Positions 27,590-39,992 of a stretch of DNA of 64,000 bases are shown here, one piece after another (within the stretch, counting starts at the first letter, position 1; each line of letters opens with the position of its first letter). The position numbers and the translations under genes were made by a program. The notes under the pieces are model-generated. The model was not told the DNA's origin, did not search any database, and saw only the letters and a program-made list of their open reading frames with translations. This stretch comes from Ralstonia insidiosa (GTDB lineage: Bacteria; Pseudomonadota; Gammaproteobacteria; Burkholderiales; Burkholderiaceae), in NCBI RefSeq assembly GCF_008801405.1, contig NZ_VZPV01000004.1:1-64000 (forward strand), in the 5' to 3' direction.

Positions 27590-28509
27590 GTGGCCGCTGT
27601 TGGCAGTGGTCCCATCACGCCGGTACGTGTCAGGTGTTCGCCCAGGAAATCTACAAACGCGCGCACCTTCGGCAGCAGATGCACGCGCTGCGTGAACACG
27701 GCGTGCAGCGGGACCTCGCGCGCGGTGTAGTCGGTCAGTACCGCCTGCAGACGCCCGGCCGCGATGTCCTCGCGCACCAGATACGCCGGTCCCAGCGATA
27801 CCCCCAACCCTGAACGCGCCGCCTCACGCAGCACGAGGCTGTTGTTGGCCAGCATGGACCCCCTCACGTGCGCGACATGGCGCTGGCCCGCAGGGTCGGT
27901 TAACACCCAGTCGTACGGCCCATCGTAGTTGGCGTAGACGAGGCAGTTGTGCTCGCGCAGATCGTCAGGCGTTTGCGGAATGCCGCGCTCACGGAAATAC
28001 GACGGCGCACCGTAGATGGCGTGTGCGCAATTTGCTAGCCGTCGCGCCACGAGCGATGAATCCTCCAGCATGCCGATGCGGATCGCCACGTCAATGCGTC
28101 CCGCCACCAGATCGGCGTAACGGTCGTTCATGTCCAGATCGATCTGCACGGCGGGATAGCGCGCCTGGAACGCGCCCAGCAGCGGCGCCAGTAGCGTCAC
28201 CGCAAACGACGCCGGCGCCGACACCCGCAGCGTGCCACGGGCCTCATCGCGCAAGGCGGTCACGGCTTGCTCGGCGGCGTCCACCAGCGCCAGGCCCTCG
28301 CGGCTTTTCTCGAAGAAGGCCGCACCGGCTTCGGTCAGTGACAGGCGCCGCGTGGTCCGCTGCAGCAGGCGGGTGTCCAGCCGCGCTTCCAGTCGCGCCA
28401 GCGCCTTGCTGATGACCCCGCGGGATACCCCGATCGCATCGGAGGCCGCCGACAAGCTGCCACACTCCACCACCCGCACAAAGATCACCACGTCGGAGAG
28501 TCGATCCAT
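27586..28509 (-). CDS. LysR-family transcriptional regulator
   Basis: A 307-residue regulator. The N-terminal winged helix-turn-helix is MDRLSDVVIFVRVVECGSLS followed by SRGVISKALARLEARL. The effector-binding domain follows, with PAVQIDLDMNDRYADLV. It is divergent from the MFS transporter gene with 98 bases between the starts, the usual arrangement for a regulator and its target. The effector is unknown. Confidence 0.95.
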
Positions 28510-28607
28510 ATTTGCGCGTTTCTGGAAACAATATGACGCCAGAGGCTACCTTAATCTGCGCGAATCGGCTGGCTACGATGGGGCGTCCCGACCTTCCTCC
28601 CGCCATC

Positions 28608-29864
28608 ATGACGACTGAAGCCCCTGACGTTGCCGTATCTCATCCCCTCGCAGATCGCTTGCCGCGCGGCGCAACGCCGTTGTTTGCGGCGGCGGTGGGG
28701 CTCATTGTCGTCAACCTGTTCGGCATCCAGCCGCTCGTCGCCGAGATTGCCGCCAGCATCGGCTGGACCACGGCCGCTACCGGATTGCTGGTGACTGCCA
28801 CGCTGTTCGGCTACGGCATCGGTCTGCTGCTGTTGATGCCGATGACTGATCTGCAGGACAACCGCGCGCTGGCCTCGCGCACACTATGGGGCGCGGTCGC
28901 GTCGCTCGCGCTGACTACCGTGGCGCACAGCGGGCAGGTGCTGATGCTGGCCGCGTTCGCCATCGGGCTCACGTCGACCGTCATCCAGATGCTGATCGCG
29001 CTGGCCGGGCGCCTGGCGGCCGACCATCGGCGCGGGCGCGTGCTCGGCGACATCATGATCGGCCTGAATCTGGGCATCCTGCTGTCGCGTCCCGCAGCGA
29101 GCCTGATTGCGGCGCAATGGGGGTGGCGTGCGTTCTATGGTGCGTCGGCAGTGGCTATTGCGGTCTTGGCGATTGTCCTGCCGCGTGTGATGCCGACCTT
29201 TGTGCCGCCGCGTACGCAGTCGTACGGCGCGCTGCTGGGCTCGTACGGCCGCTTGCTGCGCAGTGAGCCGTTTCTGCGCCGGCGCGCCGCCACCCAGGCC
29301 TTGCTGATGGCGGCATTCACGCTCTTCTGGACGGCCGTGGCACTACGGCTGGCGGCAGCGCCGTTTCATCTGTCGCAAAACGGCATCGGCATCTTCGCGC
29401 TGTGTGGCGCGGCGGGTGTCCTGGCGGCACCTGTTGCCGGGCGACTGGCGGATCGCGGCTTGGTACGGTTCGGCACGCTGCTCGCGCACGGTAGTGCGGC
29501 CACTGGGCTGCTGCTCGCGCTGGCCTCGGCGCTGGTGCCAGGGTTGAGCGTTCCCGTCATGCTGGCGATGCTGGTGGTCGCCGCGCTGTTGCTGGACTTC
29601 GGCGCCATCGGTGACCAGGCGCTCGGTCGCTATCTGGTCAACACGCTGTCGCCGGAGATCCGCGGGCGTGTGAATGGCTTGTACACGGGCGCATTTTTCT
29701 TTGGTGCGGCGGCGGGCGGCGGTTTGGCCGGCGTGGTCTGGGCGCGTGCCGGCTGGATTGGCGTCTCGGTGCTCGCGCTGGGGTTTGTGTCGGCTGCAGC
29801 ACTCGTCTTTCTCTGGCCCAGCGCGGCCCCGCGTGCCATTGGCGCCACACCGCGCCGCTGTTGA
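28608..29864 (+). CDS. Major facilitator superfamily transporter
   Basis: A 418-residue polytopic inner-membrane protein with about twelve hydrophobic segments, of the drug/sugar-efflux type (DHA-like). The loop between segments 2 and 3 reads LMPMTDLQDNRALASR, a divergent form of the usual Asp-Arg-x-Gly-Arg-Arg motif. An upstream in-frame start at 28512 would add a non-membrane leader overlapping the regulatory region, so ATG 28608 is used. Substrate unknown; likely controlled by the divergent LysR regulator. Confidence 0.93.
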   Translation: MTTEAPDVAVSHPLADRLPRGATPLFAAAVGLIVVNLFGIQPLVAEIAASIGWTTAATGLLVTATLFGYGIGLLLLMPMTDLQDNRALASRTLWGAVASLALTTVAHSGQVLMLAAFAIGLTSTVIQMLIALAGRLAADHRRGRVLGDIMIGLNLGILLSRPAASLIAAQWGWRAFYGASAVAIAVLAIVLPRVMPTFVPPRTQSYGALLGSYGRLLRSEPFLRRRAATQALLMAAFTLFWTAVALRLAAAPFHLSQNGIGIFALCGAAGVLAAPVAGRLADRGLVRFGTLLAHGSAATGLLLALASALVPGLSVPVMLAMLVVAALLLDFGAIGDQALGRYLVNTLSPEIRGRVNGLYTGAFFFGAAAGGGLAGVVWARAGWIGVSVLALGFVSAAALVFLWPSAAPRAIGATPRRC

Positions 29865-29897
29865 TCTGCAACGCGCGTCGCCAGACTGGCGGCGTGC

Positions 29898-29926
29898 TTG
29901 ACGCTTGCAAAACACCCCGCTATAGT
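29898..29926 (+). promoter_or_regulatory. Sigma70 promoter of the str operon (rpsL)
   Basis: TTGACG (29898-29903), 17-base spacer, TATAGT (29921-29926). This is a near-consensus promoter about 230 bases before rpsL, leaving a long leader. The 296-base MFS-rpsL gap holds no gene. Confidence 0.85.
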
Positions 29927-30160
29927 GCCAGATTCGAGTTTTTGGCTTCTGGCTTCGCACGTCCATGCCCGGCAAAGCGCTGTGCAAGGCATCTGAACCA
30001 GACGGGCTCGCGCTCTTTGGTCTCGATCTGTTCCCGCAGGTCCTCTCTCTAGAGCGTTCTGCTCGCCACTTCCAAAACCCGATTGCGCCGATTGCCTCAC
30101 ATGTGAGGCTGCCACGTCATGTGGTCCGGCGATTTTTCAAAAACCAAGCTGGATTGAACA

Positions 30161-30538
30161 ATGCCAACTATCAATCAATTGGTTCGCAAGCCCCGCGTCT
30201 CTGAAAAGCTGAAGAGCAAGAGCCCGGCGCTTGAGAACTGCCCGCAGCGTCGCGGCGTGTGCACCCGCGTGTACACCACGACGCCGAAGAAGCCGAACTC
30301 GGCACTGCGTAAGGTCGCCAAGGTGCGCCTGACCAACGGTTTCGAAGTCATTTCGTACATCGGCGGTGAAGGCCACAACCTGCAAGAACACAGCGTCGTG
30401 CTGATCCGCGGCGGCCGTGTGAAGGATTTGCCGGGTGTGCGTTACCACATCGTGCGCGGCTCCCTTGACCTGCAAGGCGTCAAGGACCGTAAGCAAGCGC
30501 GTTCGAAGTACGGCGCGAAGCGCCCGAAGAAGGCCTAA
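30161..30538 (+). CDS. rpsL: 30S ribosomal protein S12
   Basis: Decoding-centre protein, 125 residues. The loops TTPKKPNSALRKVAKV and GGRVKDLPGVRYH hold lysines at the positions (43 and 88 by E. coli numbering) whose change gives streptomycin resistance, and both are the sensitive form. First gene of the str operon, with a strong promoter upstream. Confidence 0.99.
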   Translation: MPTINQLVRKPRVSEKLKSKSPALENCPQRRGVCTRVYTTTPKKPNSALRKVAKVRLTNGFEVISYIGGEGHNLQEHSVVLIRGGRVKDLPGVRYHIVRGSLDLQGVKDRKQARSKYGAKRPKKA

Positions 30539-30696
30539 GTGGTCAGTGAGATCGGTCCGCGCGTGTTGTGCGAATGCGGGGTCACGGTCTTGTCATGAGC
30601 AGGCGGTACAACGGTGCGTTTTTTGACCGCACTGGCACCGTCGAGTAAGTGGTCACCCGGCTCAGATTGTTGGAAGACAAGCTAGTTGGTGGCCGG

Positions 30697-30713
30697 AGAA
30701 CCGAAGCGGTTCT
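30697..30713 (+). promoter_or_regulatory. Hairpin in the rpsG leader
   Basis: The 199-base rpsL-rpsG spacer contains AGAACCG-AAG-CGGTTCT, a perfect 7-bp hairpin 24 bases before the rpsG start, followed by a purine-rich Shine-Dalgarno stretch. In E. coli S7 binds the rpsL-rpsG spacer and represses its own synthesis. Whether this structure is that site is unproven. Confidence 0.4.
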
Positions 30714-30737
30714 CAACTGAACAGAGAAGGAAAGAAG

Positions 30738-31208
30738 ATGCCACGTCGTCGTGAAGTCCCCAAGCGGGAAATTCTGCCGGACCCGAAGTTCGGCAATGTG
30801 GAAGTCGCCAAGTTCATGAACGTCCTGATGCTGGACGGCAAGAAGTCGGTGGCTGAACGTATCGTTTACGGTGCGTTCGACCAGATCGAAAAGAAAGCAG
30901 GCAAGGCGCCCATCGAGGTGTTCACGCTGGCAATCGGCAACATCAAGCCGGTGGTCGAAGTGAAGAGCCGTCGTGTTGGTGGTGCTAACTATCAGGTGCC
31001 GGTCGAAGTCCGGCCGTCGCGTCGTCTGGCATTGGCGATGCGTTGGCTGCGGGAAGCTGCGAAGAAGCGCAGCGAGAAGTCGATGGCCCTGCGTCTGGCT
31101 GGTGAACTGCTCGAGGCCTCGGAAGGCCGCGGCGGCGCCATGAAGAAGCGCGACGAAGTGCACCGTATGGCAGAAGCCAACAAGGCGTTCTCGCACTTCC
31201 GCTTCTAA
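30738..31208 (+). CDS. rpsG: 30S ribosomal protein S7
   Basis: Primary binder of the 16S rRNA 3' domain, 156 residues. It begins MPRRREVPKREILPDPKFG and holds the conserved EVKSRRVGGANYQVPVEVRP. A strong GAAGGAAAGAAG stretch precedes the ATG. Co-transcribed with fusA downstream. Confidence 0.99.
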   Translation: MPRRREVPKREILPDPKFGNVEVAKFMNVLMLDGKKSVAERIVYGAFDQIEKKAGKAPIEVFTLAIGNIKPVVEVKSRRVGGANYQVPVEVRPSRRLALAMRWLREAAKKRSEKSMALRLAGELLEASEGRGGAMKKRDEVHRMAEANKAFSHFRF

Positions 31209-31272
31209 GCGACTCACGAACGTTGTTGGTTGCTGGGCGGGTTGTGCGCGCACATCTCGCCCATTTGTATTA

Positions 31273-31299
31273 GGGGCGCTTGCTATCCGGCAGCGCCCC
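31273..31299 (+). promoter_or_regulatory. Hairpin in the rpsG-fusA spacer
   Basis: GGGGCGCT (31273-31280) and AGCGCCCC (31292-31299) form a perfect 8-bp stem with an 11-base loop, 28 bases before the fusA start. There is no T tract; likely an mRNA structure modulating fusA translation or stability. Confidence 0.4.
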
Positions 31300-31327
31300 G
31301 TTGACGAATCAGAGCAAAGGATTAACC

Positions 31328-33496
<2,169 letters not shown>

Positions 33497-33579
33497 TCAA
33501 CGTGTTTTGGGCGATGCGCGCGTGCGTGTCGCCCACATCTAAATCTAGCAATTAGCCAATTCCGAATTGAGGAGCTGAC

Positions 33580-34788
<1,209 letters not shown>

Positions 34789-34895
34789 AAGGCGGATCGA
34801 TGCGCTGTTCCTCGTAAGGGGCGCGGCGCATCGCCTGTTGCATCGCTCTTTCAATCTCCCGGCGGCTTGGCCGCCATGCTCTTTAAGGAAACATC

Positions 34896-35207
34896 ATGCA
34901 GAACCAGAAGATCCGTATCCGCCTGAAGGCCTTCGACTATCGCCTGATCGACCAGTCGGCCGCTGAAATCGTCGAAACCGCCAAGCGCACTGGCGCGATC
35001 GTCAAGGGCCCGGTGCCCCTGCCGACCCGCATCCAGCGTTTCGACGTTCTGCGTTCGCCGCACGTCAACAAGACCAGCCGCGACCAGTTCGAAATCCGCA
35101 CGCACCAGCGCCTGATGGACATCGTCGATCCGACGGACAAGACCGTCGACGCGCTGATGAAGCTGGACCTGCCGGCTGGCGTGGACGTTGAGATCAAGCT
35201 GCAGTAA
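34896..35207 (+). CDS. rpsJ: 30S ribosomal protein S10
   Basis: A 103-residue ribosomal protein that also binds NusB and NusG in antitermination. It begins MQNQKIRIRLKAFDYRLIDQ and contains GPVPLPTRIQRFDVLRSPHV. It is followed by a strong terminator, so here it belongs to the str transcript rather than leading an uninterrupted S10 operon. Confidence 0.99.
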   Translation: MQNQKIRIRLKAFDYRLIDQSAAEIVETAKRTGAIVKGPVPLPTRIQRFDVLRSPHVNKTSRDQFEIRTHQRLMDIVDPTDKTVDALMKLDLPAGVDVEIKLQ

Positions 35208-35243
35208 GCAAGACAACGCTGCCGGATCACTTCGGCAACGGGC

Positions 35244-35275
35244 AAACGGCGAGCCAAGTGCTCGCCGTTTTGCTT
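35244..35275 (+). terminator. Terminator after rpsJ
   Basis: AAACGGCGAG (35244-35253) pairs perfectly over ten bases with CTCGCCGTTT (35261-35270), followed by TGCTTTTT. A strong intrinsic terminator inside what is usually one S10 operon. Confidence 0.88.
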
Positions 35276-35332
35276 TTTGGTGACGGATGTTGTGCCGCAC
35301 GCCACGCCTGGGCGTGTATTCCGCAATCGTGC

Positions 35333-35361
35333 TTGCGGATTGTCCGCAACCGGGATATAGT
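35333..35361 (+). promoter_or_regulatory. Sigma70 promoter of rplC
   Basis: TTGCGG (35333-35338), 17-base spacer, TATAGT (35356-35361), followed by an AT-poor leader of about 125 bases to rplC. Its position just after the rpsJ terminator supports independent transcription of rplC onward. Confidence 0.78.
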
Positions 35362-35493
35362 GTAGGGCTACCCCTTTAGTCAAGGGGAGTGGGCTGGCCA
35401 TTTGGCCGCGCGCTGTCTCTTTAGGCGCAGTCCAGTTCAAGATTCGTAGTATCAATCAGCCCCGGCCAATCGCAGCTGGGAATGGAGCAAACC

Positions 35494-36147
35494 ATGAGCC
35501 TTGGCCTTGTAGGTCGCAAGGTTGGCATGACCCGTATTTTCACGGACGACGGCGATTCGATTCCCGTTACCGTGCTTGAGGTCGGCGACAACCGCGTGAC
35601 GCAAATCAAGACGGACGAGACCGACGGTTATACCGCCGTTCAAGTCACCTTCGGCACCCGACGCGCCAGCCGCGTCACCAAGCCGCTGGCGGGTCATCTC
35701 GCCAAAGCCGGCGTGGAAGCGGGCGAAGTTATCAAAGAATTCCGAGTGGATGCCGCTCGTGCCGCTGAATTCCAGCCTGGCGCGAACATCAGCGTCGACC
35801 TGTTCGAAGTCGGTCAGAAGATCGACGTTCAGGGTGTGACGATTGGTAAGGGCTACGCCGGTACCATCAAGCGTTACAACTTCTCGTCGGGCCGCGCCAC
35901 GCACGGTAACTCGCGCTCGCACAACGTGCCGGGCTCGATCGGTATGGCGCAGGATCCGGGCCGCGTGTTCCCGGGTAAGCGCATGACCGGTCACATGGGT
36001 GACGTCACCCGTACCGTTCAGAACCTGGAAATCGCCAAGATCGACGCAGAGCGCAAGCTGTTGCTGGTCAAGGGCGCGATCCCGGGCGCCAAGGGCGGTC
36101 AAGTCATCGTCACGCCGGCCGTGAAGGCCCGCGCTAAGAAGGCATAA
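35494..36147 (+). CDS. rplC: 50S ribosomal protein L3
   Basis: Early-assembly protein near the peptidyl transferase centre, 217 residues. It begins MSLGLVGRKVGMTRIFTDDG, with the glutamine-bearing tip region MAQDPGRVFPGKRMTGHMG near residues 150-168. ATG 35494 is chosen because GGAG at 35484 is correctly spaced; the in-frame start at 35482 is not conserved. Confidence 0.98.
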   Translation: MSLGLVGRKVGMTRIFTDDGDSIPVTVLEVGDNRVTQIKTDETDGYTAVQVTFGTRRASRVTKPLAGHLAKAGVEAGEVIKEFRVDAARAAEFQPGANISVDLFEVGQKIDVQGVTIGKGYAGTIKRYNFSSGRATHGNSRSHNVPGSIGMAQDPGRVFPGKRMTGHMGDVTRTVQNLEIAKIDAERKLLLVKGAIPGAKGGQVIVTPAVKARAKKA

Positions 36148-36158
36148 GGAGCAAACGC

Positions 36159-36779
36159 ATGGAACTGAAGCTGCTCCAGGACAACGGTCAACTCGGCGCT
36201 GGCGTTGCTGCCTCGCCGGAAGTGTTCGGCCGTGACTATAACGAAGCCCTCGTTCACCAGATCGTCGTCGCTTATCAGGCCAACGCTCGCAGCGGTAACC
36301 GTAAGCAGAAGGATCGTGAAGAGGTCAAGCACACGACCAAGAAGCCGTGGCGCCAAAAGGGTACGGGCCGCGCCCGTGCAGGTATGAGCTCCTCCCCGCT
36401 GTGGCGCGGGGGTGGTCGTATCTTCCCGAACAGCCCGGAAGAAAACTTCTCGCAGAAGGTCAACAAGAAGATGTACCGCGCCGGCATGCGCTCGATTTAT
36501 TCGCAGCTTGCCCGTGAAGGTCGCATCAACGTCGTTGACAGTCTGTCCGTCGAAGCTCCGAAGACCAAGCTGCTGGCCGACAAGCTCGGCGCCATGGGCC
36601 TGGACTCGGTGCTCGTGATTACCGATAACCTGGACGAAAACCTCTTCCTGGCATCGCGCAACCTGGCGCACGTGCTCGTGGTTGAGCCGCGTCACGCTGA
36701 CCCCCTGTCGCTCGTGCACTACAAGAAGGTGCTCGTGACGAAGGGTGCCGTCGCGCAGATCGAGGAGTTGCTGAAATGA
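36159..36779 (+). CDS. rplD: 50S ribosomal protein L4
   Basis: Tunnel-wall protein, 206 residues, and the autogenous repressor of the S10 operon in E. coli. The extended loop reads KPWRQKGTGRARAGMSSSPL followed by WRGGGRIF, the macrolide-resistance hot spot, in its usual form. The end overlaps the rplW start by four bases. Confidence 0.98.
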   Translation: MELKLLQDNGQLGAGVAASPEVFGRDYNEALVHQIVVAYQANARSGNRKQKDREEVKHTTKKPWRQKGTGRARAGMSSSPLWRGGGRIFPNSPEENFSQKVNKKMYRAGMRSIYSQLAREGRINVVDSLSVEAPKTKLLADKLGAMGLDSVLVITDNLDENLFLASRNLAHVLVVEPRHADPLSLVHYKKVLVTKGAVAQIEELLK

Positions 36780-37090
36780 CGCAAGTTGCCAAGAACGACC
36801 ATCGCCTGATGCAGGTGCTGCTGGCGCCCGTGGTGTCTGAAAAGGCAACCCTGGTGGCCGAGAAGAACGAACAGGTTGTGTTCGAAGTGGCTCCCGACGC
36901 CAACAAGATCGAGGTGAAGGCTGCCGTCGAACTGCTGTTCAAGGTGGAAGTCGCTGCCGTCCAGATCCTGAACCGCAAGGGCAAGCAAAAGCGCTTCGGT
37001 CGCTTCATGGGTCGTCGTAACCACGTGAAGATGGCCTATGTCTCGCTGAAGCCGGGCCAGGAAATCAATTTTGAAGCGGAGGCCAAGTAA
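36776..37090 (+). CDS. rplW: 50S ribosomal protein L23
   Basis: Tunnel-exit protein that docks trigger factor and SRP, 104 residues. It contains LLAPVVSEKATLVAEKNEQV near the N-terminus and the basic loop LNRKGKQKRFGRFMGRRN. The ATG overlaps the rplD stop as ATGA, indicating coupled translation. Confidence 0.98.
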   Translation: MTQVAKNDHRLMQVLLAPVVSEKATLVAEKNEQVVFEVAPDANKIEVKAAVELLFKVEVAAVQILNRKGKQKRFGRFMGRRNHVKMAYVSLKPGQEINFEAEAK

Positions 37091-37092
37091 TC

Positions 37093-37923
37093 ATGGCACT
37101 CGTCAAGACCAAGCCGACATCGCCGGGCCGCCGCTCGATGGTGAAGGTCGTCAACCCCGACCTTCACAAGGGTGCGCCGCACGCTCCGCTGCTGGAAAAG
37201 CAATTCCAGAAGTCGGGTCGTAACAACAACGGCCACATCACAACCCGTCACAAGGGCGGTGGTCACAAGCATCACTATCGCATCGTCGACTTCAAGCGTA
37301 ACGACAAGGACGGTATCCCGGCCAAGATCGAGCGCCTGGAATACGATCCGAACCGTAGCGCCAACATCGCGCTCGTGCTGTTCGCCGACGGTGAGCGCCG
37401 CTACATCATCGCCCCGAAGGGCGCTGTGGTTGGCCAAGCCATCGCCAACGGCTCGGAAGCGCCGATCAAGGCCGGTAACAACCTGCCGATCCGCAACATC
37501 CCGGTCGGTACGACGATTCACTGCGTGGAAATCCTGCCGGGCAAGGGCGCTCAAGTTGCCCGTTCGGCTGGTACGTCCGCCGTGCTGCTGGCTCGCGAAG
37601 GAATCTACGCTCAAGTGCGTCTGCGCTCGGGTGAAGTGCGCCGCGTGCACATCGAGTGCCGCGCGACCATCGGTGAAGTCGGCAACGAAGAGCACAGCCT
37701 GCGCCAGATCGGCAAGGCCGGTGCAACCCGTTGGCGCGGTATTCGCCCGACCGTTCGCGGTGTGGTGATGAACCCGGTCGATCACCCGCACGGTGGTGGT
37801 GAAGGTAAGACTGCTGCTGGCCGTGATCCGGTGTCCCCGTGGGGTACGCCGACCAAGGGCTACCGCACCCGTCGTAACAAGCGCACGGACAGCATGATCG
37901 TCCAACGCCGTCACAAGCGTTAA
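37093..37923 (+). CDS. rplB: 50S ribosomal protein L2
   Basis: Universal protein needed for subunit association and peptidyl transfer, 276 residues. It has the C-terminal signature VVMNPVDHPHGGGEGKT holding the conserved histidine, and GRNNNGHITTRHKGGGHK near residues 42-59. Starts two bases after rplW. Confidence 0.99.
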   Translation: MALVKTKPTSPGRRSMVKVVNPDLHKGAPHAPLLEKQFQKSGRNNNGHITTRHKGGGHKHHYRIVDFKRNDKDGIPAKIERLEYDPNRSANIALVLFADGERRYIIAPKGAVVGQAIANGSEAPIKAGNNLPIRNIPVGTTIHCVEILPGKGAQVARSAGTSAVLLAREGIYAQVRLRSGEVRRVHIECRATIGEVGNEEHSLRQIGKAGATRWRGIRPTVRGVVMNPVDHPHGGGEGKTAAGRDPVSPWGTPTKGYRTRRNKRTDSMIVQRRHKR

Positions 37924-37944
37924 TCGGTAGGTAGGAGCTAAGAA

Positions 37945-38220
37945 ATGACTCGTTCCGTAAAGAAAGGTCCGTTCATCGACGCCCACCTGCTGAAGAAGGT
38001 GGAAGTGGCGGTGCAGACGAAGGACAAGAAGCCCATCAAGACGTGGTCGCGTCGTTCGACCATTCTGCCGGACTTCATCGGCCTGACGATCGCCGTTCAC
38101 AACGGCCGTCAGCACGTGCCCGTGTATGTCACGGAAAACATGGTTGGCCACAAGCTCGGCGAATTTGCGCTCACGCGTACGTTCAAGGGCCACGCTGCCG
38201 ACAAGAAAGCGAAGCGATAA
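37945..38220 (+). CDS. rpsS: 30S ribosomal protein S19
   Basis: Head protein contacting S13 and the A-site finger, 91 residues. It begins MTRSVKKGPFIDAHLLKKVE and contains RRSTILPDFIGLTIAVHNGR. The family length and basic tail are normal. Confidence 0.98.
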   Translation: MTRSVKKGPFIDAHLLKKVEVAVQTKDKKPIKTWSRRSTILPDFIGLTIAVHNGRQHVPVYVTENMVGHKLGEFALTRTFKGHAADKKAKR

Positions 38221-38229
38221 GGGGCAATC

Positions 38230-38559
38230 ATGGAAGTTAAAGCGATTCATCGCGGCGCCCGTATCTCCGCACAGAAGACGCGCCTGGTTGCTGACCAGAT
38301 CCGCGGCCTGTCGATCGAGCGCGCGCTCAACGTGCTGACGTTCAGCCCGAAGAAGGCGGCTGGCATCGTGAAGAAGGTGGTTGAGTCCGCCATCGCGAAC
38401 GCCGAGCACAACGAAGGCGCCGATATCGATGAGCTGAAGGTCAAGTCGATCTACATCGACAAGGCAACGTCGCTCAAGCGCTTCACCGCGCGTGCGAAGG
38501 GCCGTGGCAACCGCATCGAGAAACAAACCTGTCACATCACTGTGACGTTGGGCAACTAA
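38230..38559 (+). CDS. rplV: 50S ribosomal protein L22
   Basis: Tunnel protein with a long beta-hairpin, 109 residues. The sequence RISAQKTRLVADQIRGLSIE near the N-terminus and RAKGRGNRIEKQTCHITVTL at the C-terminus are typical. The hairpin residues linked to macrolide resistance show no deletion. Confidence 0.98.
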   Translation: MEVKAIHRGARISAQKTRLVADQIRGLSIERALNVLTFSPKKAAGIVKKVVESAIANAEHNEGADIDELKVKSIYIDKATSLKRFTARAKGRGNRIEKQTCHITVTLGN

Positions 38560-38568
38560 GGGGTCACG

Positions 38569-39366
38569 ATGGGACAGAAGATTCATCCGACTGGCTTCCG
38601 TCTGGCTGTCAGCCGTAACTGGGCTTCGCGTTGGTACGCCAACAACACCCAGTTTGCGGGCATGCTCAAGGAAGACATCGAAGTTCGCGAGTTTCTGAAG
38701 AAGAAACTGAAGAACGCTTCGGTGGGCCGCGTGGTCATCGAGCGTCCGGCCAAGAATGCACGTATCACCATTTACAGCTCGCGTCCGGGCGTGGTGATCG
38801 GCAAGAAGGGCGAGGACATCGAGCTGCTGAAGGCAGAACTGCAGCGTCGCATGGGCGTGCCCGTGCACGTGAACATCGAAGAAATCCGCAAGCCGGAAGT
38901 CGATGCGCAGCTGATCGCCGATTCGATCACGCAGCAGCTCGAGCGCCGCATCATGTTCCGTCGCGCCATGAAGCGCGCGATGCAGAACGCAATGCGTCTG
39001 GGTGCCCAAGGCATCAAGATCATGAGCTCGGGCCGTCTGAACGGCATCGAAATCGCCCGTACCGAGTGGTACCGCGAAGGCCGTGTGCCCCTGCACACGC
39101 TGCGCGCCGATATCGACTACGGCTTCTCGGAAGCAGAAACCACCTACGGCATCATCGGTGTCAAGGTGTGGGTGTACAAGGGTGACCACCTCGGTCGCAA
39201 CGACGCACCCGTCGTGGAAGAGCCGAAAGAAGACGAGCGTCGCCGCCGCCCGGGTCGCCCGGAAGGTCGTCGCCGTGAGGGCGATCGCCCGGCCGGTCAG
39301 CGCCGCGGTGCTGGTGCAGGTGCTCCCCGCCGTAGCGGTGGCGCCGACGCCAAGACTGGAGAATAA
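38569..39366 (+). CDS. rpsC: 30S ribosomal protein S3
   Basis: mRNA entry-channel protein with a KH domain, 265 residues. The KH core reads IYSSRPGVVIGKKGEDIE. The protein is about 30 residues longer than E. coli S3 because of an Arg/Gly-rich, strongly basic C-terminal tail (about residues 228-265). Such tails occur in related betaproteobacteria. Confidence 0.98.
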   Translation: MGQKIHPTGFRLAVSRNWASRWYANNTQFAGMLKEDIEVREFLKKKLKNASVGRVVIERPAKNARITIYSSRPGVVIGKKGEDIELLKAELQRRMGVPVHVNIEEIRKPEVDAQLIADSITQQLERRIMFRRAMKRAMQNAMRLGAQGIKIMSSGRLNGIEIARTEWYREGRVPLHTLRADIDYGFSEAETTYGIIGVKVWVYKGDHLGRNDAPVVEEPKEDERRRRPGRPEGRRREGDRPAGQRRGAGAGAPRRSGGADAKTGE

Positions 39367-39368
39367 GC

Positions 39369-39785
39369 ATGCTGCAACCTAAGCGCAGGAAGTACCGCAA
39401 GGAGCAGAAGGGCCGTAACACCGGTATCGCCACGCGCGGTAACGCCGTGTCGTTCGGCGAATTCGGCCTGAAGGCGATGGGCCGCGGCCGTCTGACCGCA
39501 CGTCAGATTGAGTCGGCCCGTCGTGCGATGACCCGCCACATCAAGCGTGGCGGCCGCATTTGGATCCGGATTTTCCCGGACAAGCCGATCTCGAAGAAGC
39601 CTGCTGAAGTCCGTATGGGTAACGGTAAGGGCAACCCGGAATACTACGTGGCTGAAATTCAGCCGGGCAAGATGCTGTACGAAATGGACGGCGTCGGCGA
39701 AGAACTGGCACGCGAGGCGTTCCGCCTGGCTGCTGCCAAGCTGCCGATCGCGACCAGCTTCGTGGTGCGTCAGGTCGGAACGTAA
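39369..39785 (+). CDS. rplP: 50S ribosomal protein L16
   Basis: A-site-proximal protein, 138 residues. It begins MLQPKRRKYRKEQKGRN and contains GRLTARQIESARRAMTRHIK. Starts two bases after rpsC. Confidence 0.98.
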   Translation: MLQPKRRKYRKEQKGRNTGIATRGNAVSFGEFGLKAMGRGRLTARQIESARRAMTRHIKRGGRIWIRIFPDKPISKKPAEVRMGNGKGNPEYYVAEIQPGKMLYEMDGVGEELAREAFRLAAAKLPIATSFVVRQVGT

Positions 39786-39797
39786 GGAGCACACACC

Positions 39798-39992
39798 ATG
39801 AAAGCATCCGAACTGCGCGACAAAGATGTCGCAGGGCTGAACCAGGAGCTCTCTGAGCTGCTGAAGGCTCAATTTGGCCTGCGCATGCAAAAGGCGACGC
39901 AACAGCTGCAGAACACCAGCCAGCTGAAGAAGGTGCGTCGTGACATCGCGCGTGTCCGCACCGTGCTGGGCCAGAAGGGGAACCAGAAATGA
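39798..39992 (+). CDS. rpmC: 50S ribosomal protein L29
   Basis: Small helical protein at the tunnel exit near L23, 64 residues. It begins MKASELRDKDVAGLNQELSE and ends with the conserved VRRDIARVRTVLGQK. It overlaps rpsQ by four bases (ATGA). Confidence 0.97.
   Translation: MKASELRDKDVAGLNQELSELLKAQFGLRMQKATQQLQNTSQLKKVRRDIARVRTVLGQKGNQK

Noticed and set aside
39240..39366. Arg/Gly-rich tail of S3 as a novel fusion
   Set aside because: Basic S3 tails of this kind occur in related bacteria; it is in frame and unremarkable.
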